From positions 1-61,138 of the forward strand of contig JAGFJG010000039.1 in the NCBI GenBank assembly GCA_024102915.1: 61,138 nucleotides of DNA, given 5' to 3'. This DNA comes from Caldilineales bacterium. GTDB lineage: Bacteria > Chloroflexota > Anaerolineae > J102. A program made the position numbers and the translations under genes. This document shows positions 17,901-25,370 of the stretch, piece by piece. Position 1 is the first letter of the stretch. Every line of letters begins with the position of its first letter. Under the pieces are notes generated by a model. It did not search any database and was not told the origin of the DNA. It saw nothing but the letters and a program-made list of their open reading frames with translations.

Positions 17901-18804
17901 TGCGCACCTGCCCTCGCAGATCATCCCCTACTTTGATGCCCGCGGCCTGGCTATCCTGATAAAAGCGCTCCAGCCACATGGTGGGCGCGGAGACGGGAGG
18001 CGAAGAGGCGATGACATCTTCCTCGCCCGCGCCCTCATCGTCCATCGTCTGTCGTCCATCGTCCTCCTCCCCATCGTCCATCGTCTGCCGTCCATCGTCC
18101 TCTTCCCCATCGTCCGCCCCCGGCAAAAACCGGCTGGCATGACACAGGCGATACAGCGCCCGGAAATCCCCAAAATCCCGCGTCTCGAACAGGCTCTCCA
18201 GATCAAAGCCGACGTAACCACGCACGCTGGTGTGATGGTAATCGCGCAGCAGCCGCAGTTCCAGGCCATTGCTGACGATGGCCCAGCGCTGGTCGGGGCT
18301 GACATTGAGGAAAAGCTGCACCATGTCATGCGGCGATTTGCTTTTCGGCCCGCGCCCGCGTCCGGCCATCTTGGCGTCCAGCCCCTGCTGTGGGGCCACG
18401 CTGTGGATGACCGGCGGGCTGAATCCGGCCATGTCTGCCTCATCCCAACCGCGATAGCTGAGGTCGAAGCGCATCTCATCCCGACCGCCCTCGTTCAGCA
18501 CCGTGTCCCCGCGCTGGAATACCGGCGCAAAGTCGAGCAAATCCAGCAGATGCGCCAGCCAGCGTCGCCGCAGCGCGCCCACGTCCATGCCCCGCACCTC
18601 GGCGTGGATGGCGTCCCACTGCTCCACCAGCAACTCGTAAGCCGTGGCGATGGTGGCGTCCAGTTCAGCCGGCGTGGGCGCGGCCCGGCCCGGCAAGCCG
18701 AAGCTCTCCGGCTTGGTTCCGGGGTGGCTGGCCGCAGGTTGGCGCAGCGCCTCGATGAAGTGGGCGCTGAGCAGGTTGCCAGAGGTGGTGATGTGGGAGG
18801 GCAT
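14926..18804 (-). CDS. Type IIG/DrmMI-like N6-adenine DNA methyltransferase, mosaic C-terminus
   Basis: A 1292-residue DNA methyltransferase of the Eco57I/PglX-like group. The N-terminal region (1-480) is mostly helical and includes an acidic tandem repeat (see 18036-18114). Motif X-like GSHYTPSSLVNEL lies near 516, the SAM-binding motif DSAMGSGHFLV near 584, and the catalytic NPPW at 860-863. The remainder is the target-recognition and C-terminal region. DNA from about 16205 upwards is GC-rich (45/60 G+C in 17161-17220), whereas 14930-16200 is AT-rich (19/60 in 15241-15300), so the part after NPPW appears imported. No nuclease motif is evident, so partner proteins probably cut or block unmodified DNA. 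It lies in a run with a SNF2 helicase and a DUF1998 helicase, as in class 1 DISARM. Confidence 0.85.
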   Translation of the reverse strand: MPSHITTSGNLLSAHFIEALRQPAASHPGTKPESFGLPGRAAPTPAELDATIATAYELLVEQWDAIHAEVRGMDVGALRRRWLAHLLDLLDFAPVFQRGDTVLNEGGRDEMRFDLSYRGWDEADMAGFSPPVIHSVAPQQGLDAKMAGRGRGPKSKSPHDMVQLFLNVSPDQRWAIVSNGLELRLLRDYHHTSVRGYVGFDLESLFETRDFGDFRALYRLCHASRFLPGADDGEEDDGRQTMDDGEEDDGRQTMDDEGAGEEDVIASSPPVSAPTMWLERFYQDSQAAGIKVGDDLRGQVRNAIETLANGFIDGPTLARMQADPALAVDFYAELLHVIYRVLFLLYAEQRSLLPRHGAPLADLYRESYSITALRERALSTAIPEADPHSDLWEGLKVTFAMMAKGAPDLGVYAYNGMLFDPAQTPMLDGVGAQDLAPLHCRNNALLAALRSLTAITREGSLQRISYADLGVEELGSVYESLLDYRPRLSAGPERVEERDIPANTFFLDPRGAERKTTGSHYTPSSLVNELIRSALLPVVRARVAGAGLAVEPEAGTNGVLGDYEGLSEGQRQAGAAAILGLTVCDSAMGSGHFLVAANNALGLELARLRVGDAYPPEAAVQAARRDVLTHCIYGVDLNPMAVELAKVSLWINAAAADRPLSFLDHHLKCGNSLLGATPDLLEAGIPDDAFKPVSGDERAIATATRQRNRQERAAWKEYRVGYRQQDLWAVTEVREAAGESANWRGLNDLAGEDPTAARTQYRRWVEDELHQLDQFAADLWTAAFLWPLQADAPPPPTEADFRRAREDGPRAVTPEQADMVESLRRRHRFFHWHLEFPDIFPSSVHGGGREGVGFDVVLGNPPWDILQIDSVGEMTEAEFANVQEWFKQGHYEVVGGRRDLYKLFIVLTRHILSSEGNAGLLVPVGMFMEDKSAGLRHTLFFEGSVPRLAHYQNTRKSFFDKVHASYRFVGITYTPITNICHTFTTVIRSPADVGSESLIKVPRLTANEILGTDFYALLVPSIEYYELHQSLMKRVSLLEGIEFELVAEFHATSDKALTSGKQRNNTDWQVLKNRSVHQFNDQFAEPSRFIPEDTVRRRCLDKGIDPDLWMSSHRLLIRDIARNDDTRTLIACLASPGYVSSYDTPMVVPPNVTDLQVLQSTLYFLAGVLNSFVFDFLIRPFVDKHIKGYVLKRLPLPRFDLADINHQAIANSARELSAMLSEKGAVNSFLLPDALELRASIDATVAHLLRMSEHELDYVLDSFPKIRSEQEKALGSYRSQDLTLTHLKKLNS
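18036..18114. repeat. 36-base tandem repeat of GACGATGG words inside the methyltransferase gene
   Basis: A little over two copies of a 36-base unit made of GACGATGGACGA-type words encode a repeated acidic 12-mer (MDDGEEDDGRQT). Similar GACGATGG/CCATCGTC words occur in the intergenic element at 19882-20041, suggesting that a non-coding repeat family has entered the coding frame without breaking it. Confidence 0.7.
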
Positions 18805-18893
18805 GGGCGGAGGCAGAGGACAGAATTCGGAAGTCAGAGATCAGTGATCGAGGCGTATGGTGCGATTTCACTTACGTTTGTGCAGACACTGCT

Positions 18894-19478
18894 CTATTCC
18901 CTCAGTGATTTGGGTATTAGTGAAGGTGGTTCGCTCATTGCCTGCAAATGCGTGCGGATGATCTGCGCCTGTTTGTATATCGGTGATTCCAGGAAATCCA
19001 CGCTCACGGGCATGTCGGTGTGAATTGGAATCTCTGCTGTGAAGGCGAAATCATCAGGGATTTGAACTGGTACAATTTGGTCAATATGCAAGACCGTATT
19101 TATCTGAACATCAGTTTCCAGCCTGACTGGTATGTCCGGAGTTTCCAATTCGAAGTAACCTACGACGACATTTGGCAATGGGATTTTGATGTCATCACTG
19201 ATGGTTACGATTTCATCAATTGGAATATCGGCTATGATATGTGTCTGCATAACATCCGGCAGTTGGACGCGTGACGTCACCACAACTGGTTCTACACTGG
19301 TGAAATTGAATCGTTGTTGCGGGTTAGAAAGCGTTGACATCAGTTGCTCGGTTTCGGCAGCTAACAGATTAGCCTCCGATTGCGCCTCATACAATGCGTA
19401 CAGTGTATAGGCCTGAGCCAAAAGCAGAACCAGGAAGACGGTGTACAGTAAGTATTGATCGATTCGAGAACGGGGCAT
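18894..19478 (-). CDS. Small single-pass membrane protein in the defence island, unknown function
   Basis: A 194-residue product starting at the ATG 19476-19478, chosen because AGGAGG lies about 8 bases upstream and because further upstream codons fall in a repeat element. Residues 9-29 form one membrane segment (YLLYTVFLVLLLAQAYTLYA), then a short helix (EAQSEANLLAAETEQL), then about 140 residues of alternating hydrophobic/acidic beta-like sequence with many IP and DIP words (IPIDEIVTI, VQIPDDFAFTAEIPIH). No family recognised. The topology suggests a cytoplasmic N-terminus and an outside beta domain. It lies between the SNF2 helicase and methyltransferase genes on the same strand, so it could be a system component or an unrelated passenger. 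Confidence 0.65.
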   Translation of the reverse strand: MPRSRIDQYLLYTVFLVLLLAQAYTLYALYEAQSEANLLAAETEQLMSTLSNPQQRFNFTSVEPVVVTSRVQLPDVMQTHIIADIPIDEIVTISDDIKIPLPNVVVGYFELETPDIPVRLETDVQINTVLHIDQIVPVQIPDDFAFTAEIPIHTDMPVSVDFLESPIYKQAQIIRTHLQAMSEPPSLIPKSLRE

Positions 19479-19616
19479 TTTCTGCGCCTCCTGAGCGAGT
19501 GAAAGTGTGAAGGGGGGACGACACAGACGGAGGCTTCGATGCATGGCAACGATATTTTTCTGAAGAACGAATTCTCCAGGCCAGTTCGGCTCATTGTACA
19601 CAAAGCGACTTGGCAA

Positions 19617-19710
19617 TGTCATAGCGAGCGATGATCGAAGGTCGCAAAGCAAAGCGCTCTTTACCTTTTTCAGCCTTAGATTGCCTTATCCCATAGGCCT
19701 CGCAATGACA
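19617..19710. repeat. REP/MITE-like element with 12-base inverted ends
   Basis: TGTCATAGCGAG at 19617-19628 pairs with CTCGCAATGACA at 19699-19710 (11 of 12 bases). The ends resemble the TGTCATTGCGAG-type dispersed repeats known from many bacterial genomes. The interior has no coding sense and lies in the gap between the SNF2 and membrane-protein genes. Confidence 0.6.
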
Positions 19711-19881
19711 AATGTTGGTTTACTTTGTTAAATTTGGGCGACTAACTCATGTTGCACACTTCAGTTAAGGCGTTGTGTTTACGCCTTGTTTCGTCATACG
19801 AAGGTGAACGACAGGACGAGTAGCGGATCATTGACGAGGCAGTCTATCGTCCCATCGTCTACGTTCGTCCAATTTCGTCAT

Positions 19882-20041
19882 TCTAAACTGATGTCATTAT
19901 GAAAATGATACTTTTGTCTGCCAGTTGACGATAGACCATGGACGATGGCAAAACGCCCTGGAAAAACGTGCTCCATCGTCTATCGTTCGCCGTCTATCGT
20001 CGAGAACAAAACTATTGGTTTCATCGTGACTTCAGTTTAGA
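19882..20041. mobile_element. 160-base MITE-like element with 23-base terminal inverted repeats
   Basis: The ends 19882-19904 and 20019-20041 are inverted copies matching at 20 of 23 positions, beginning TCTAAACTGA and ending TCAGTTTAGA. Inside, GACGATAGAC...GACGATGG at about 19927-19948 is mirrored by CCATCGTC...GTCTATCGTC at about 19972-20001, so the whole element can fold into a long hairpin. It carries no ORF and is a candidate non-autonomous element. The rest of the gap 19479-20127 holds the element at 19617-19710 and no gene. Confidence 0.65.
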
Positions 20042-20127
20042 CACGATCATATCGTGGCGACAATTGACGGTGAAGGCGGGTGCGTAACATCAGTGACCAA
20101 CCGAAGATACTCAGCCTCGTGAAGGTC

Positions 20128-22980
20128 TCAAACAGGATATAGCATGGTTATGGTTAGGAGATCAAAGGAACCTGTGTCAAGGTGGTCGAGGCCGTACAGC
20201 CATCGAGCGGCGTCGCCATCTTGGGCGGTCAGGCGTTGGCGCAGGCGGGAGCGTTCAGCAGCCAGGGTTTGCCGATGCTGCTCGACCAAAGCCGCCACGG
20301 TCGTGTGCAGTTTGGGATCATTGAGCGCTAGAGTTATATCTTCCTGCACATCGGCGGTGGGAACGCGCTCGGCGGTGCGGCGGGCGGCCAGCAAGGGCCG
20401 GGCGGCATCGCCCCAGGCAACCACGTCTCCGGCCAGATTCAGCGCCACCGGGATCAGGGTCTCGACGATGTTGGGAGGCTCGGTGGCGACCACGAAGCGG
20501 GCCAGCACGTGCAGCAGCGCCATCACCTCGGCCACATCCGGACTGACGAAATAGGCGCTGCGGCCATAAGCAGCGCTCTGAGTGAACGCCTCCCGCTTCA
20601 CCAATTCGATCAACCGCCGCACCAGGGGATTGCCCAGATCGATCAGAGTTAGATCAGGATCGTCCAGTGCCGCTTCCGGGTCGAAGGTCGCCGCCTCCAC
20701 ACGGTCAGGCAAGCCAGCGCCGCGCAACCATGGCGAGCTGACATTTATACGCCAAGTCTCGATAGTTTCATCTCGTGCGACCACATCGCAGCCAAACTGG
20801 CGCAAGCCCGCCAGCACAAAAGCCTGAATCTCCTCCTTTGATCCCACCGTTGCGACTGTCTCGGCCAACCGTGCCTCTACCTCAGGCAGACTCACATCGA
20901 ATTGCCCGTAGAAGCTATCGCTACGGATGCGCGCCAATACCTCATCGCCAAAGGGATCGATGCCTGTACTATCATCAACCGATTCGAACAATGAGCGTTG
21001 CTGACGATGATCATGCATACGGATCAGATCAAGCACGGTCGTTTCATCACCAAAATAGGGCGGTGAAAAGCCATAATCCCGGCGGATTCGTTCCGCTTTG
21101 CGCACCATCACATCCAAAATTTTGGCATCCAGCGTCTCATCCATCACCATTGTGCGTATGTACACGACCGGTTTACGTTGACCAAAGCGATCCACCCGGC
21201 CATTGCGCTGTTCCAGGCGATTGGGATTCCACGGCAGTTCGTAATGAATGACTTGTGCAGCATAGTGCTGCAGGTTCATGCCTTCGGAGATGGCATCGGT
21301 GGCGACGAGCACGGCCAGAGGCGCCCGTTCAAACGCGCGAAGAGTTTCCCTTCGTTGTGCATCATTCATGGAACCGTGGATAGTAAAAACAGCTGTATCG
21401 GCGTATTGTTTGCGTTTGCCGATTTGCTCGGCCAGATAATTCAGCGTATCCACATAGCGTGTGAAGATAATGCACTTGGGATAAGTAGCCAACCGCTGCC
21501 AGAGAGTGCTGTCGAGTAATTTTTGCAGCTTGCCATCCCGACTCGGTGTTACTCGCTCGGCTAGGGCGATTAACTCGTCCAGCTTTGCCAACTCTGCCTG
21601 GACCAAAGTGGAAGTCTGACCAAAGGCGAGCCGTTCGACTCGTTCACCAGCTTCTTCCGGCGTTATCCTATCTCCAGTGTCCTCATCCAAGGCGTTTGCC
21701 CGCGCCACTTCCGGCGGCAGCATGCCTTCTTCAATTCCATCCTGGCTAGCCAGACGGCGCTCCAGACTGATGCGGCGGTTGCGCAGAGAGCGACGTAAGG
21801 CTTCCGGCGAACTAAGCGCCCGCTTGTGTAGATGCATCACGGTCCAGTGCGCTAGCACTTCGGCTCGACTGCCGCTAGCCTGCTCCATCACACGATTGCC
21901 ATAATCCTCAACTGCCGCAATCGCCTGCCCCTCATATGTCGTGGGCGAGACGACAACTTCGGAAGCGTCCCGCTCAGGGAAGGGATATCGGTCAGGGCTA
22001 TCGGCGAACCAGGAGCGTATATCTTCACGTCGCCGTTGGCACATGTACCGTTGGGCTACCTGGCGGTGGATGCGGGGCGCATCCACATCCCCGCTGACTG
22101 CTCCTATGTCGAGCATACGCAGCAAACTGGCGAAAGAATCGGTGTAGCCGTTGTGCGGCGTGGCCGTGAGCAGCAGCAAATGGTGGGCGCGCTGGCTAAG
22201 CGCCTGCACAAATTGCCAGCGATCCATTACCACTCGCTGGTTAGGACCACTTTGGTGCGGCTTGGCAGCGGTATGAGCTTCATCAACCAAAACAACGTCC
22301 CAGCCTTGCTCAAATATCTGCGCCTTAATCGCCGGTTGTTTGGCATAATCGATGGAAACAATCAGAGCCTTATAATGCGCCCAAGGGTTGGTTCCTGCCG
22401 GTAATTCTCGCTCCATCACACGCACGTGTCGGCTTGATAGGATACGGGCATCGATGTGGAAAAAATAGTCCAGTGCTTCCTGCCATTGTTCGCGCAGGTT
22501 TGCCGGACATACCACCAGCAAGCGTCCTACCATCTGACGCGCCATCAATTCTGTGATGATCAGCCCAGCTTCGATCGTCTTGCCTAACCCTACGTCATCG
22601 GCAATGAGCATGCGCACACGCTGCATGTCTAATGCCATCATGACTGGCGCAAGTTGATAGTCTTTGGGAATGACCCGGCTACGCTGCAGACTTACCAACG
22701 GGGCTGTGCCATGCAGCATATCTAATCGATAAGCACGTAGTAACATATCTTGCGCCTGAGTGCTACCGATCTGTGTGCCTGATGGCGCTTCTACTTTACC
22801 AGATTCAACGTGCTCAAATGGCAGATAGAATCGTTGTCTTTCCGTCTGCCCGCCATCTAGGGAGGATACTTGCAGAACATCATCTACCTTATCATCTACG
22901 CGCCACAAGCGGTGGCGAGCATATACGACAGTGCCCGGCATCAGTTTGAAGCTATCATGATTCCGAGGATTGTGAGCCAT
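20128..22980 (-). CDS. SNF2-family helicase, DISARM DrmD-like
   Basis: A 950-residue SNF2/HepA-type ATPase. The N-terminal 100 residues (GTVVYARHRLWRVDD) are followed by SNF2 lobe 1 with ADDVGLGKT (127-135), VVCPANLREQW and DEAH (233-236), then TATPHNGY. Lobe 2 includes ATDAISEGMNLQ and the motif VI-like NGRVDRFGQRKPV. A C-terminal domain of about 270 residues follows, without a recognised motif. Length and layout fit DrmD, the SNF2 component of class 1 DISARM; RapA-like helicases are the alternative. It is the first gene of the minus-strand defence run, separated from the next gene by a 650-base spacer filled with repeats. No clear promoter was found in 22981-23060. Confidence 0.8.
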   Translation of the reverse strand: MAHNPRNHDSFKLMPGTVVYARHRLWRVDDKVDDVLQVSSLDGGQTERQRFYLPFEHVESGKVEAPSGTQIGSTQAQDMLLRAYRLDMLHGTAPLVSLQRSRVIPKDYQLAPVMMALDMQRVRMLIADDVGLGKTIEAGLIITELMARQMVGRLLVVCPANLREQWQEALDYFFHIDARILSSRHVRVMERELPAGTNPWAHYKALIVSIDYAKQPAIKAQIFEQGWDVVLVDEAHTAAKPHQSGPNQRVVMDRWQFVQALSQRAHHLLLLTATPHNGYTDSFASLLRMLDIGAVSGDVDAPRIHRQVAQRYMCQRRREDIRSWFADSPDRYPFPERDASEVVVSPTTYEGQAIAAVEDYGNRVMEQASGSRAEVLAHWTVMHLHKRALSSPEALRRSLRNRRISLERRLASQDGIEEGMLPPEVARANALDEDTGDRITPEEAGERVERLAFGQTSTLVQAELAKLDELIALAERVTPSRDGKLQKLLDSTLWQRLATYPKCIIFTRYVDTLNYLAEQIGKRKQYADTAVFTIHGSMNDAQRRETLRAFERAPLAVLVATDAISEGMNLQHYAAQVIHYELPWNPNRLEQRNGRVDRFGQRKPVVYIRTMVMDETLDAKILDVMVRKAERIRRDYGFSPPYFGDETTVLDLIRMHDHRQQRSLFESVDDSTGIDPFGDEVLARIRSDSFYGQFDVSLPEVEARLAETVATVGSKEEIQAFVLAGLRQFGCDVVARDETIETWRINVSSPWLRGAGLPDRVEAATFDPEAALDDPDLTLIDLGNPLVRRLIELVKREAFTQSAAYGRSAYFVSPDVAEVMALLHVLARFVVATEPPNIVETLIPVALNLAGDVVAWGDAARPLLAARRTAERVPTADVQEDITLALNDPKLHTTVAALVEQHRQTLAAERSRLRQRLTAQDGDAARWLYGLDHLDTGSFDLLTITMLYPV

Positions 22981-23245
22981 TTTCTATTGTGTGATGATCG
23001 ATGCCTAATAGTCCCAACTGCTGGGTTGACGTGTTGAATGAGCAACATAATATAACAAAATCGCTCATTGAGCTATGATATATGTCATGTAGTGACAATA
23101 CCTTCGCCAATTAGGGCGAAGCAAGTGCTGAATGTGTTGAGTCAACATATCACCGACTTCCAGCCGGTGGTTGGAGAAAGGACTGAAAGTCGTCTGAAGA
23201 ACACAACCAACCGCCGATTACTTCAGCCCTTCAATCGTTTCATAA

Positions 23246-23416
23246 CTCAATCCCATCGAGCGCTTTTGGAAACGCCTCAAATTGACCGCTTATGCCAACA
23301 AGCTATTTCCCGATATAGATGCACAGGTTGCTTCCACCGACCTTACTTTGGCTCAACAGAATGATCTCAAGTCCGATACTCGATTATGTTTTCAAGAACT
23401 TTCTGTGATGTTCTGA
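23246..23416 (+). pseudogene. C-terminal remnant of an IS630-family transposase
   Basis: Starting at 23246 one frame reads LNPIERFWKRLKLTAYANKL, then PDIDAQVAST...LAQQNDLKSDTR up to TGA at 23414-23416. LNPIERFW is the catalytic-Glu motif of IS630 transposases. An in-frame stop lies just upstream, so only the tail remains. It has the same orientation as, and is related to, the remnant at 8327-8871. The stretch 22981-23245 shows nothing else recognisable. Confidence 0.75.
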
Positions 23417-23465
23417 AATGGAGCAAGTGGACAGAAAAACTATTAACGACGAAGTGGTAACGATT

Positions 23466-24134
23466 ATGTCGACGACGCTAATTCTGATCCGCCACGGCGA
23501 AACCATCGACAATGCCGCCCGTACGCCACGCGGCCAGGGCCAGGGCGAACTGACTGAAATGGGCTGGGCGCAGGCGCACTCCGTCGGCGAACGGCTCAGC
23601 CGCATGGCGTTTGATCATCTCTATTGCAGCGATCTCAACCGGGCGGTGCAAACGGCCTCAGCCATCGCCGCGCGCACCGGCCATGAACCCATCCGAAAAG
23701 CCTGTTTGCGGGAACGGGATTTCGGACAGTTCGAGGGCATCCCCTGGGCCGAGATCGCCGTCCGCTTCCCCGCAGAGCTGGCGCAATACCGGTCTGGTAA
23801 TCCTGACATCGCCCCGCCCGGCGGCGAAAGCTCACGGCGTCTACAGGAACGCTCTGTCCAGTGCCTCCAGACGTTAAGCCGTCAGCACGCGGGGCAGACA
23901 ATTGTCGTGGTCACACATGGCGGCGTGATCCACAGTTTGTTACGGGAGGTTTTGGGAATCCCATTGGAAACGCCGCGACGCTTTTCAGCCGCCAATGCGT
24001 CGACCTCCACTTTTAGGTGCAGAGACGGGGATTGGAAACTGGTCGACTTCAACGATACCAGCCACCTGGCGTCGGAATCGCCGCCAGCGGTCTGGCGATT
24101 TACCTCAGAAGGCTCGGCGGAACATCATTCTTGA
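23466..24134 (+). CDS. Histidine phosphatase (phosphoglycerate mutase family)
   Basis: About 222 residues from the ATG at 23466, chosen because LILIRHGE should lie a few residues from the N-terminus. The RHGE motif supplies the phospho-accepting His, and the second catalytic His is in VVVTHGGVIHSLLREVLG. This branch removes phosphate from small metabolites or acts as cobalamin/sugar phosphatase; the substrate cannot be assigned. A longer start at 23418 adds 16 residues with no homology. It is a lone gene between the island-edge transposase remnant and the acyl-CoA cluster. The following 237 bases contain no evident gene. Confidence 0.85.
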   Translation: MSTTLILIRHGETIDNAARTPRGQGQGELTEMGWAQAHSVGERLSRMAFDHLYCSDLNRAVQTASAIAARTGHEPIRKACLRERDFGQFEGIPWAEIAVRFPAELAQYRSGNPDIAPPGGESSRRLQERSVQCLQTLSRQHAGQTIVVVTHGGVIHSLLREVLGIPLETPRRFSAANASTSTFRCRDGDWKLVDFNDTSHLASESPPAVWRFTSEGSAEHHS

Positions 24135-24371
24135 CCGGGATCGTCATTGTCCAGGGAGTGGCGAGATATCTGGGCATGCTGGATAATGACAGACATGAAT
24201 CAATGTCCACGGGAATGGCGAAGCTCATGGGCCCACCATCTTCACAACTTACCTGTGTTCTTTGCATGGTCGCAATACATCTGTTCTGTGATAAACTAGG
24301 GGGCAACGTGGTCAGGGACGCTGGCGCGCACATAGCATTCTATCCAACGCACGCGGATCGCATCAAGGCCG

Positions 24372-25370
24372 ATGGCAACCAGGTACGCTCAAATCAAATC
24401 AACTGGCCGTTATATCCCGGAACGGGTCATTACCAACGCTGACCTGAATGAAATGCTGGGCGAAAATGTGGGTGATTGGTTGGTGAAAAACGTGGGCATT
24501 CGTGAGCGGCATGTGATGGCCGAGCAAGAAACGACATCAGACATGGTCGTGGCGGCTTCTCGGCAGGCATTGGCGCGGGCCGGACTGGCTGCCGACGAGC
24601 TCGACTTGATTATCGTCGCCACCGACACACCTGATTATCTCAGCCCAGCCACGGCATCAGTCGTTCAGGCTAAACTGAACGCCGAGAACGCGGGCGTCTT
24701 TGATGTGAATTGCGCCTGCGCCGCCTGGGTCACAGGGCTGGATATGGCTGCGCGCTACGTCGCCACCGACGCCGACTATCGATACATCCTCGTGGCGGGC
24801 GGCTATGGCATGACCAAATTTGTGGACTGGACCGACAAATACACCTGTACGCTTTTCGCCGATGGCGCCGCCGCCGTGCTGGTCTCCGCCGGCGATGAGC
24901 CAGGTTTTCTGGCGGGTAAGCTGGTTGCTGAAGGCCAATACCACGACGCCTTGGGCATCTACACGGGCGGAACCTATCGCCCGGCCACATCCGGCGTCAT
25001 CGCTGAATTCGGCAAACCTCGCGTCGAATTCGTGCGCAAATTCCCCGCCACATTCAATAGCGATAACTGGCCGCCGCTTGTGCGCGAGGTTGTCGCCAAA
25101 GCTGATCTCACACTCGACGATATCGAGCTATTCCTCTTTACACAACTCAATCTTCGCACCATCGAATTTGTCATGGAAGCTCTTGGTCAGCCGATGAGTA
25201 AGACCCACTGGATTATGGACAAGTGGGGCTATCTTGGCTCGGCCTGCATCCCCGCTGCATTGGATGACGTCATCGATCAGGGAAGAGGCCCCAAACCTGG
25301 CGACCACGTCCTCTTCTGCGCCACCGGCGGGGGTATGGCGATGGCGGCGGGGGTTTGGAAATGGGTCTAA
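24372..25370 (+). CDS. KAS III (FabH)-like thiolase-fold protein lacking catalytic His and Asn
   Basis: A 332-residue protein aligned end to end with 3-oxoacyl-ACP synthase III. The nucleophile is kept in DVNCACAAWV (Cys116). Where FabH has PHQANLRII, this protein has FTQLNLRTI, so the catalytic His is Thr257. Where FabH has GNTSAAS, it has GYLGSAC, so the Asn is Tyr287. The spacing between these positions (30) is the same as in FabH. Loss of both decarboxylation residues argues against fatty-acid initiation and for acyl transfer, an HMG-synthase-like reaction or a structural partner. First gene of a cluster with CoA ligases, thiolase/DUF35 and SDR; its TAA overlaps the ATG of the next gene. 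Confidence 0.85.
   Translation: MATRYAQIKSTGRYIPERVITNADLNEMLGENVGDWLVKNVGIRERHVMAEQETTSDMVVAASRQALARAGLAADELDLIIVATDTPDYLSPATASVVQAKLNAENAGVFDVNCACAAWVTGLDMAARYVATDADYRYILVAGGYGMTKFVDWTDKYTCTLFADGAAAVLVSAGDEPGFLAGKLVAEGQYHDALGIYTGGTYRPATSGVIAEFGKPRVEFVRKFPATFNSDNWPPLVREVVAKADLTLDDIELFLFTQLNLRTIEFVMEALGQPMSKTHWIMDKWGYLGSACIPAALDDVIDQGRGPKPGDHVLFCATGGGMAMAAGVWKWV

Noticed and set aside
18036..18114. Possible CRISPR-like array
   Set aside because: Repeats are direct tandem units with no unique spacers and stay in frame within a coding region.
17506..19023. 505-codon plus-strand open frame
   Set aside because: Antisense to the methyltransferase and membrane-protein genes in GC-rich DNA; its product is Arg/Gln/His-rich without any family motif.
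19479..19652. 58-codon N-terminal extension of the membrane protein
   Set aside because: Upstream codons run into a REP-like element, and AGGAGG directly precedes the internal ATG at 19478.
23068..23364. 98-codon plus-strand frame
   Set aside because: The downstream part overlaps an IS630 tail readable in another frame; no start signal or family match.
24372..25370. FabH of fatty-acid synthesis
   Set aside because: Catalytic His and Asn are replaced and no acyl-carrier or fab genes are near.
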